Shown: piece after piece, positions 15,344-21,967 of the stretch | Position numbering within the stretch: position 1 is the first letter of the stretch | How the letters are laid out: every line of letters begins with the position of its first letter | NCBI GenBank assembly: GCA_964371945.1 | Contig: CAYJPA010000061.1 | Location: 1-36,267, forward strand | Source: CAYJPA01 sp964371945 | GTDB taxonomy: Bacteria > Chloroflexota > Chloroflexia > Thermomicrobiales > UBA6265 | DNA length: 36,267 nt | Reading direction: 5' to 3' | The notes under the pieces: model-generated | Database searches by the model: none | Told to the model about the DNA's origin: nothing | Seen by the model: only the letters and a program-made list of their open reading frames with translations | Program-made: the position numbers and the translations under genes

Positions 15344-15632
15344 GCTTCAATGATGTCTTCCGAGCGTGCCGGACTGCATCAACTTCATCAGTTACCAGCG
15401 CAAGTGCTTCGATTGGATCGACATCCGCGTTTGCGGCGCGCATCCGGTCGATTTCGCTCCAGGCGTTTGCAGCAGTGAATTCAAGGAACGCCTCAAGTTG
15501 ATCAGCGCTGATCAACGCGGCATATGGCTTTCCTTTCTTTTCAACGATCACGGGTTCTTTGGTGAAATGAACAGAGCTGATCAGCTCTCCGAAGTTATCG
15601 CGGGCGGCCTGGGCAGACATCTTGCGGACCAT
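15333..15632 (-). CDS. Phd/YefM-type antitoxin
   Basis: A 99-residue antitoxin of the Phd/YefM family. The DNA-binding N-terminus MSAQAARDNFGELISSVHF and the VIVEKKGKPYAALISADQLE segment are characteristic, and the charged helical C-terminal half should wrap the PIN toxin. ATG 15632 is chosen because GGAGGG lies five bases upstream on the minus strand; more distal starts would overlap the promoter. The complex probably represses its own promoter. Confidence 0.88.
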   Translation of the reverse strand: MVRKMSAQAARDNFGELISSVHFTKEPVIVEKKGKPYAALISADQLEAFLEFTAANAWSEIDRMRAANADVDPIEALALVTDEVDAVRHARKTSLKRAS

Positions 15633-15654
15633 GGTATCCCTCCAGTTCTTCTGC

Positions 15655-15660
15655 ATTATA
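15655..15660 (-). promoter_or_regulatory. Candidate -10 box of toxin-antitoxin operon
   Basis: A perfect TATAAT on the minus strand lies 22 bases upstream of the antitoxin ATG. No convincing -35 hexamer is seen at the usual spacing, so the promoter may be activator- or extended-type. Position fits a short leader containing the GGAGGG ribosome binding site. Confidence 0.5.
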
Positions 15661-15814
15661 GGACGCATTTGTCACCATTACCGCGAATCTGCCATTTTGG
15701 GTGGTTAATCGACGGTTAAACGCTCAGCGATTCTCTTTGTCTCTCTAGCAGGTCAACCATGTGGCGAGATGCACCAAAAGTGGCAGCATTCGATATGAAG
15801 GTCGCCGTTCGGGT

Positions 15815-15843
15815 TTGCACTACGATAGCGGCATTGTTATGCT
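15815..15843 (+). promoter_or_regulatory. Candidate sigma-70-type promoter for cytochrome gene
   Basis: TTGCAC at 15815-15820 and TATGCT at 15838-15843 are separated by exactly 17 bases, a good housekeeping-sigma match. It lies about 80 bases upstream of the cytochrome c start. The leader between contains a small palindrome (ATTCAT/ATGAAT). Confidence 0.55.
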
Positions 15844-15922
15844 CCGGGCGAGCTCGCGACTCCAATTCATTCGATGAATCCAATGACGTCCGCCGGCGCG
15901 CGGGCTGAGGTGAAAAGCCAGC

Positions 15923-16411
15923 ATGCGAACGCGGTTGTCGTTTCTTGTGATCATCCTGGGCGTCGCGGTCGTCGCGGCGGCATGCGGCCGCGCCAGCGAT
16001 GACGACATCTTGTCCGCGCTCGGAATCACGCCGACGGCGACCTTAAGTGTCGAGCAGATCGCAACTGGGACCGCGGCCGCGATCATCGCGGAACAGACCA
16101 GGGCCGCGGCAATGGCAAACATCCAGAGTGGCTCGGGCAGCCCGGTTTCTCTGGCCGCTGCAGGCGATGTAACGCAGGGAAAGACCCAATTCCAGATTCG
16201 CTGTTTGAGATGCCATCAACCCGCTGGAACGGGAAGCGCACCGGCGCTGGCGGGACCCGGGAATGTTGCGACAAATTACTCCGATCAAGGAATTATCGAC
16301 CTGATCCGCGGCGACGACCACGCCTCGCCGCCGGGTCCGCTAAACGAAGTCACAATCTCCGACAGGCAGATGATCAATATTATCGCGTACATCCGAGATC
16401 AATCGGAGTAA
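15923..16411 (+). CDS. Cytochrome c lipoprotein
   Basis: A 162-residue exported mono-haem cytochrome c. A signal peptide ends in the lipobox VAAAC with C21 as the probable lipidated residue. After an Ala/Thr-rich linker, the haem site CLRCH places Cys94, Cys97 and His98. The C-terminal helix RQMINIIAYIRDQ is the usual class I ending. The expected axial-methionine segment (typically a GxxMP motif) reads GDDHASPPGP instead, so the sixth ligand may be His133 or another residue. It should carry electrons at the outer face of the membrane. A promoter candidate lies just upstream. Confidence 0.87.
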   Translation: MRTRLSFLVIILGVAVVAAACGRASDDDILSALGITPTATLSVEQIATGTAAAIIAEQTRAAAMANIQSGSGSPVSLAAAGDVTQGKTQFQIRCLRCHQPAGTGSAPALAGPGNVATNYSDQGIIDLIRGDDHASPPGPLNEVTISDRQMINIIAYIRDQSE

Positions 16412-16527
16412 CGTGGAGCACAATTCCGCGGCACGATTGCCGAACCGTTCTACGTCGGATTGCCCACTCGGGCTAGAATGCGACCGAGCCCGGTGGTTGA
16501 TTCCCGGGGATCGGAGCCTTTTCGCCC

Positions 16528-17556
16528 TTGGTCGCTTTTCCTGCCATTTCCGCGGTCATTTCATTGGTTTGCGCGGGCGTCATCATCCGGGATGCATTTG
16601 CGCGCCCGCGGCCCGACAAGGTTGCCTGGGCGATCGCATTCACGATCTTTGCAATTGCGGCTGGATGTGAAGTCGTTGCCTCGCTCGGCGAATGGACCCC
16701 GGCGCTCACCCGCATCTACTACCTCACGGGCGCGGTCTTGGTCGTGGGTTATCTTGCGCTCGGAGAGCTCTATCTCCTGGCGGCGGCGAGGATCCAGCGA
16801 TTCGCGCCCGGTGTGACGCTACTCGTGACCGCGGTCGCCGCAACCGTCATCCTGAACGCCGATGTCGACTCGACTAAGCTGGCGGACGATGGCTGGGAAG
16901 CGCTCGAGCGAGGCGCGGCACTAACCGCACTCGCGATCGGAATCAACTCGGTCGGCACGTTGGTGATCGCGGGCGGACTGGTTTACTCAGCGGTGCGATT
17001 CAAGCGCCTTGGAGTGCAGCGAAACCGGATGATCGGTTGCCTGCTGATTGCCCTGGGAACGGTGGCGGTCGCGCTGGGGGGCACTGTCACCAGGCTCGGT
17101 CACCGCGAATACCTCTACATCCCCATGGCGATCGGTGTCGGGATCATTTTTGCGGGCTATTTACAGACTCGTCGACCGGACGGTGATGAAAGAGCACACG
17201 TGATGTCTGATGCAGCACCGGTCATCAGCTCTCGAGTTCCCGCTCACCAGAATGGCCATCGCCCGGCGCCAGTCACTACGACCAAACCTGATTCTGGGAT
17301 CGAATTCATTGAGGAGAAGCTGGCCGTTCACAACGACCTGGAGATTTCTGAACTTTGTCGCGCGTGGAGCGTCGAACGACGTGAGATCGATTCGTTCGCA
17401 CGGGACGAGGCTCGCCGCGCCTGGGCGCTCCGAATGCGACTCTCATTAGCGGCTCAGGGGCGATTTGACGCTTTGCCACTACCGGTCCGGCTTCAACTCA
17501 CCGAGCTCTATCACGAGGTGCTTTCAACGACATCCACTCGAGCCAGGACGTCCTGA
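16528..17556 (+). CDS. Seven-helix membrane protein of unknown function
   Basis: I do not recognise this 342-residue protein. Seven hydrophobic segments lie between about residues 3 and 225, including AWAIAFTIFAIAAGCEVVAS, AVLVVGYLALGELYLLA and IPMAIGVGIIFAGYL. Then comes a Pro/His-rich linker and a soluble, charged, helical C-terminal region (about 255-342; IEEKLAVHNDLEISELCRAW onward). The layout resembles membrane sensor modules with a cytosolic output, but no kinase, GGDEF or other output motif is visible. The start is TTG 16528 with GGAG about 11 bases upstream. It follows the cytochrome gene by 116 bases and may share its transcript. Confidence 0.7.
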   Translation: MVAFPAISAVISLVCAGVIIRDAFARPRPDKVAWAIAFTIFAIAAGCEVVASLGEWTPALTRIYYLTGAVLVVGYLALGELYLLAAARIQRFAPGVTLLVTAVAATVILNADVDSTKLADDGWEALERGAALTALAIGINSVGTLVIAGGLVYSAVRFKRLGVQRNRMIGCLLIALGTVAVALGGTVTRLGHREYLYIPMAIGVGIIFAGYLQTRRPDGDERAHVMSDAAPVISSRVPAHQNGHRPAPVTTTKPDSGIEFIEEKLAVHNDLEISELCRAWSVERREIDSFARDEARRAWALRMRLSLAAQGRFDALPLPVRLQLTELYHEVLSTTSTRARTS

Positions 17557-17559
17557 GCG

Positions 17560-18072
17560 CTACGGGGCTGGAGCCGCCATTGGCATGCTCGGAGGCATTC
17601 CCACCTGGAATAGTGACGCGGTGAGTATCACTACTTGTTCGGCGCCGAGATTCTCCGCGTAGTGCTGCATGCCCTCGGTTTCGATCACAGCGTCACCCGC
17701 GCGGAGCAGGGTCTGCTCGCCGGCATGCAGGGTCTCAATCTGCCCAGCAGCGTCATCCACGGCAGCCCGATTTACTTGAACTTTGCCGACGATAACGTAG
17801 TACGTCAGCTCCCCCGACACGATCGAAGCGAGCCGCGTGCCGGGATGCACGTGGAGCGGCAGTATTGTGCCTGGCTCGATCACGATTCTGGAAAGCTCGA
17901 GGTTCTGGTCCAGGGCGGCCGAGGGAATCGCACCCACCAGCACTGTCCGGGTGATGCCATTCAATGCGGCCGGCGTTGCCAGCATTGATCCGCTGCTATC
18001 TTGCTTGCCTTGCATTGCGGCGACCGCGATCGCGAGCACGATCCACAGCGCCAGCGTTACTCGAGCTCTCAT
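17560..18072 (-). CDS. Exported cupin-domain protein
   Basis: A 170-residue secreted or membrane-anchored single-domain cupin. The N-terminal hydrophobic stretch (TLALWIVLAIAVAAM) is a signal peptide or anchor. Cupin motif 1 appears as LPLHVHPGTRLASIVSGELTYYV, with metal-binding-type His residues, and the second motif region includes HYAENLG. Function cannot be predicted from the fold. ATG 18072 is preferred since GGAGAG lies seven bases upstream. Convergent with the seven-helix protein gene, whose stop lies three bases away. Confidence 0.82.
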   Translation of the reverse strand: MRARVTLALWIVLAIAVAAMQGKQDSSGSMLATPAALNGITRTVLVGAIPSAALDQNLELSRIVIEPGTILPLHVHPGTRLASIVSGELTYYVIVGKVQVNRAAVDDAAGQIETLHAGEQTLLRAGDAVIETEGMQHYAENLGAEQVVILTASLFQVGMPPSMPMAAPAP

Positions 18073-18116
18073 GGTTGATCTCTCCAGTGCGAAGTCAACG
18101 CGTGTAATCATCACGG

Positions 18117-18740
18117 CTAGAGTGGATGAGCACGTCCCTCGGCCACGAGGCGGCTGAAGAGCTGTTCGAGTTGACCTCGAATCCGCTGGAACCCGGACTC
18201 CAGATACGGAAGCGTAAGCCAGCAAATGGCGACACCGAGAAACGCGCCGGACAGTACCCTTGTGCCTGCAGTGCTCTCCCAAAGACCGATCGCCTGGGCT
18301 CCTCCGTCGACGACGGCCGGCATGGCGAGAAGTGCGACTTCATAGAGGAATGGCTTCCGAAATCGCCCGCGAAGCGCGGCAAACATGAGGCCAACGATCA
18401 GGATCGATCCGTAGATCGCGGCGCATCGTTCGCAACAGGCCATCTTTTCACCGAAGAATGAAAAGCTCCGGTCGGAGCGCTGGTGGCAGAAGAGCCCGTT
18501 GTAGGCGTAGAACGGTTGGGCAATCGAGGAGTGGCCCGATGCAGCCAGGGCCGGCGCCAAGAGAAGCGTCATCACATGCACAAACAAAACACTGTTGACA
18601 AAGAAGAGCCAGCGTTTGGCGACGCGGTAAATGAGCCGGTCGAAGGCAATGATGATCCGCGTCGACCGTGCTAGGGCCTTAGTCAGCTTCCGATCTGGTA
18701 TCACGTCGCCGTGGGCTCCGCAAACAGTGGTCCGGCTCAT
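18117..18740 (-). CDS. DUF2085 family membrane protein
   Basis: A 207-residue membrane protein with the DUF2085 signature: FCHQRSDRSFSFFGEKMACC followed by ERCAAIYG, a His/Cys cluster between hydrophobic segments that may bind metal. About four hydrophobic segments are visible. Function is unknown for the family. ATG 18740 has AAGGA five bases upstream. It is upstream of, and on the same strand as, the cupin gene, 44 bases apart, so the two may be co-transcribed. Confidence 0.83.
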   Translation of the reverse strand: MSRTTVCGAHGDVIPDRKLTKALARSTRIIIAFDRLIYRVAKRWLFFVNSVLFVHVMTLLLAPALAASGHSSIAQPFYAYNGLFCHQRSDRSFSFFGEKMACCERCAAIYGSILIVGLMFAALRGRFRKPFLYEVALLAMPAVVDGGAQAIGLWESTAGTRVLSGAFLGVAICWLTLPYLESGFQRIRGQLEQLFSRLVAEGRAHPL

Positions 18741-18867
18741 GAGATTCCTTATGCTCGGGCGACAGGGCATCACTCCGGGGAGTCTAGTCGCGGGGCAGCG
18801 TCTGGCGAATGGCCCGAAGGTCGCGATCTCAGCGCAAACGCAAGTCGCGTCCTAAAGCCACGGATTG

Positions 18868-19548
18868 CTAGCCGTGGACCAGGATTCTGACGTTCGCGCT
18901 TCCACCGAGGTAAGTGGTGACTAGCATTGCGAGCTCGTCGCAGGCAGAGCGTAGCGCCTCGATTGAGGTCGGCGGCAGCGCTTCGATGCAGAGGAACGCA
19001 TTGGTCGTGGTTTCAGTGAGCTTGGTGCGGTCGGCTTCCCGCCAGTTCCAACACGAGCAAATGACGCCGATGTCGTCGCGATAGATCACCGCGCCGGGCG
19101 GAGGCGGTTCGTTCTCAGAGCCCCCGAGTGGGACAAACGGCTCGTCGCCGGCCGCTCGGGTCAATCGAATCGATCCCTGGATCGCGGCCAGATCCTCGCC
19201 ACCGCATGGGAGCTGATACTTCAAGGAAACGACGTTGTAGAGATCGACCAAGGGATTGATACCGCGCAATCGACCGCTGACGGCGGAGCGGAGCAGATTC
19301 TCGATCGACGATTTGAATTTGGAGGGTTTGACGCCAAACGCCTGGTACGCCTGTCGCCACGGGGCGATCGAATGCAGCAACGGTATTTCCACCTGCTCTA
19401 GCTCCTGAGCAGTTTTTTCGATCTGAGCCGCAAGGAGCGCGCCACACAGCTCAACTGATTTGGAGTTGTCCAGACCGCGGACAACGACTGTGCCGATCAA
19501 GGCGCGTGGAAAAAGCGTCCAAAAGTTCTCTTCAATGACAAGCGTCAC
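18868..19548 (-). CDS. B3/4 domain protein (PheT-like)
   Basis: A 226-residue stand-alone B3/B4 domain, homologous to the non-catalytic domain of phenylalanyl-tRNA synthetase beta chain. Diagnostic segments are PWRQAYQAFGVKPSKFKSSI near residues 63-82 and INPLVDLYNVVSLKYQLPCG near 97-116. Stand-alone members are suspected of binding or editing amino acids or aminoacyl-tRNA, but no activity is established. GTG start with GAGGG upstream. It is the last gene of a minus-strand run with FIST and DUF4388 genes, spacing 44 bases. Confidence 0.87.
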   Translation of the reverse strand: MTLVIEENFWTLFPRALIGTVVVRGLDNSKSVELCGALLAAQIEKTAQELEQVEIPLLHSIAPWRQAYQAFGVKPSKFKSSIENLLRSAVSGRLRGINPLVDLYNVVSLKYQLPCGGEDLAAIQGSIRLTRAAGDEPFVPLGGSENEPPPPGAVIYRDDIGVICSCWNWREADRTKLTETTTNAFLCIEALPPTSIEALRSACDELAMLVTTYLGGSANVRILVHG

Positions 19549-19592
19549 GTTCGTTCATCCCTCGCGTGAGCTCGAGCCGTGCTGCGATTGTC

Positions 19593-20777
19593 TCAGATGG
19601 ACGGTACGATCAGCGCGAGGCTCGCGGTGAAACCGTGGACGTAGCTCTGGCTCCCGATCGGGCCAATTTCCCCGGAGCAGAAGAGACCCGCCAGTGGGAT
19701 GCCGCCCAACTTCTTGTTGATCAAGACCGCGTCATGGTGAGGAGTGCCGAATAGTCCTGCACCACGTCCATTGCAGGTGCAGAGCACCGCCGCGACCGGG
19801 GTTCTCCCCGCGAGCTCCAGCCGGGTGTGCTCCAGGTGCAAACTCAGGTCGAGGTCGGCCGTGGCAGCGTCGCGCATCTGGAACTGCACCGTCTGACCAA
19901 TGCGCGGAACGGTTCCAACGGCGATTGCCCCGCCGCCTTGGTCGATTCCAATTAGGTTTCGAATGAGGAAATCGCCGCGCAGGAACTCGTGACGGTATTC
20001 GTCGACGGCGAGACCGATTAGCAGATTTCGTTGTGCCCGCTCGCGGATATCTTCCGGTAAACCGCCGAGCGTTTCGGCCAGCACGTCAATAGATGGACGG
20101 TTGGAGATCGTATCGATCCACTGCGCCTGGGTGCCGGTGACTGTCCACGCTTCACCGATGGGATCGCAGCCCTGCGACACGACCGGAATGAGATCGTAGC
20201 CGCCGCCGATGGCAAGCCCGACCGCACCATCCGAGTAGAGCTCCCCGTTCAGAAAGATCCAGGTTCGGCGGTCTTCTGGACCGGGCGATGCAAAACCGCC
20301 CACGATCGGCGCCCCTGGATAGGCTTTGGAGAGTGCCGCCACGAGTCCGTCGCCGTCGATACGAAACGGATCCGCGAAGAGCAGCCAGCCGCTGACGTCC
20401 TCCGGGCGAGCTCCCAAGCGGTGGTTCAGGTCGGCGCCCTCTGGATCCGCGTCGATCATGCCTTGGGTCAATCGAACGGCAGAGAGCGCCGCTCCCGGAA
20501 TCGAGAGCTTCAACACCGCAAGCGCGGGCTGATTTTCGAGCTCACGGTCCATGCCGACGATGCCCATGCCGGAGCATCCAACCAGGATCGGCGTTCCCGT
20601 CTGACGGCGAACTTCCTGGAGGATTTCGGCGAAACCCGCGGAATGGTGATAACTGGCGAACAGGAGAACCGCATCGGCGGAGACGCCGGCTAGCGTAGAG
20701 AGGGCGCGTGGCAGCGCGATGCGCCAATCGGGGTCGTTGGTAATGGCCGCTCGAGCCGCGGGTGCAATCGTAATCAT
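19593..20777 (-). CDS. FIST-domain signalling protein
   Basis: A 394-residue protein consisting of FIST N- and C-domains. The N-terminal part includes ADAVLLFASYHHSAGFAEIL and ILVGCSGMGIVG, and the C-terminal part includes LLIGLAVDEYRHEF, FLIRNLIGIDQGGGAIAVG and the conserved CNGRGAGLFGTPHHDA and GLFCSGEIGPI segments. FIST domains are thought to sense small ligands, perhaps amino acids, and are often fused to kinases or diguanylate cyclases; here there is no output domain. It sits between DUF4388 and B3/4 genes, suggesting a partner-based signalling unit. The ribosome binding site (GGGAG) is unusually close to the ATG. Confidence 0.9.
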   Translation of the reverse strand: MITIAPAARAAITNDPDWRIALPRALSTLAGVSADAVLLFASYHHSAGFAEILQEVRRQTGTPILVGCSGMGIVGMDRELENQPALAVLKLSIPGAALSAVRLTQGMIDADPEGADLNHRLGARPEDVSGWLLFADPFRIDGDGLVAALSKAYPGAPIVGGFASPGPEDRRTWIFLNGELYSDGAVGLAIGGGYDLIPVVSQGCDPIGEAWTVTGTQAQWIDTISNRPSIDVLAETLGGLPEDIRERAQRNLLIGLAVDEYRHEFLRGDFLIRNLIGIDQGGGAIAVGTVPRIGQTVQFQMRDAATADLDLSLHLEHTRLELAGRTPVAAVLCTCNGRGAGLFGTPHHDAVLINKKLGGIPLAGLFCSGEIGPIGSQSYVHGFTASLALIVPSI

Positions 20778-20830
20778 GTCTCCCTGATTCTCGGAACCGA
20801 TGATTGGCAGTCGCTAGATGGAGCCAACGG

Positions 20831-21592
20831 TCAGCCGGCGAAAACCGCCCATTCATGAGCGCGCTCGTTGCCAATTTGTCTCTCGTTGCCGGCAAGGAGA
20901 AACTTGCGCTCGATCAGCGTCAACACCGCCACCCCGAGCGTCAGCTCATCCAGCGCCACATGGTAGCTCAGTTCGCCGTATGACTTCGGGCCCGAGCGCA
21001 GAACCGTAACGATCATCGCCTCGGGCGCACCGAGGTCGTCGATCGCAACGGCGCATTCAGGATTGAGCGACAAAGGCGTTCCAGGCCGCGGCAGTTGATC
21101 TCGCAAGACCCTCAAGGCGTCGGTACGCTCGTGCGCGGCCCGGAGCAAGATTGCAGGATCAAGCGGCACCGGTTCAGCATGGGTCGGCTTGCCGACGCCC
21201 GCTTCGAAGACAAAGAGTCCGGGCTCCTCGCTGATCGCCTGGGCCAGAGCCTCGATCGATTGTTCTTCGACACAGCGTGTCAGGTCGGCACGGGTGACCC
21301 ATCCCTGATCGAGCAAGATCTCACCGAGCGGCCGCTTGTCTCCGGATTCAGATTGAAGGTGAAGTGCTTCGAGCAGTCTTGGCGTTTCGAGCAATCCCTG
21401 ACGGATTAGCATGCGACCTAGCCGGATCGTAATATCTGTCGAGCTAATCAGCAGGATTCGGCCCTCTTCGAAATAGAGGTTCACTTCCTGGCCGCCGGCT
21501 TTGACGACGAGCCGCCCGGTGCGTCCTCGCCGCGTGAAGATGTCGATCAAGTCAGCGACACCGATATCGCTGAGCTCCCCGATTGTTGACAC
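20831..21592 (-). CDS. DUF4388 (PATAN-like) protein
   Basis: A 253-residue protein with an N-terminal DUF4388 domain: LIDIFTRRGRTGRLVVKAGG and VNLYFEEGRILLISS, found in gliding and signalling proteins and thought to mediate protein interactions. The middle (GRMLIRQGLLETPRLLEAL, LGEILLDQGWVTRADL) resembles the linker helices of type II/GspE N-terminal domains. The C-terminal part looks helical or winged-helix-like. GTG start with GGGAG nine bases upstream. It is the first gene of the FIST/B3-4 run and diverges from the GGDEF/EAL gene, hinting at a shared signalling role. Confidence 0.87.
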   Translation of the reverse strand: MSTIGELSDIGVADLIDIFTRRGRTGRLVVKAGGQEVNLYFEEGRILLISSTDITIRLGRMLIRQGLLETPRLLEALHLQSESGDKRPLGEILLDQGWVTRADLTRCVEEQSIEALAQAISEEPGLFVFEAGVGKPTHAEPVPLDPAILLRAAHERTDALRVLRDQLPRPGTPLSLNPECAVAIDDLGAPEAMIVTVLRSGPKSYGELSYHVALDELTLGVAVLTLIERKFLLAGNERQIGNERAHEWAVFAG

Positions 21593-21967
21593 AGTGCCCG
21601 ACTCCCGTCGAGTAGCGAAAAACTCAGGAACGGATCGCGGCCGAGATTCGGGCGCGCCCGAAGCGTTCCAGTGTCAACACTAGGTTCTCCCTAACGCCCG
21701 AACAAGCGAGCCAGACCACCGGATGGTCCTAACGAGCTATCGCGCGTGCCGGCGAGCTCGTGCTGATTAGGACCGGGGTCCCGGTGGAAATGAAGACGCA
21801 CAGCCAAATGGTCTCCTAAGGTTGAGGTATTCGCGGGCGCTTCGCACTGCTCAATCGGTACAGATGATGACGGCGATTCCATACGAGCCCGTCGAATGGA
21901 GCTTCGGCGAAGGTCGATGCCATCCAAGGTGGCTGAGCTAGAACATAAACCTGAATGGAGTAACTCG
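21593..21967. promoter_or_regulatory. Divergent intergenic region with a spaced inverted repeat
   Basis: The 375-base gap between the divergent DUF4388 and GGDEF/EAL genes holds no convincing gene. A 9-base inverted repeat, TGTTGACAC at 21584-21592 and GTGTCAACA at 21671-21679, lies 78 bases apart; the left arm covers the GTG start codon of the DUF4388 gene. Promoters for both directions should be here, but no clear -10/-35 pair was found. The stretch 21700-21960 shows nothing I can assign. Confidence 0.35.
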
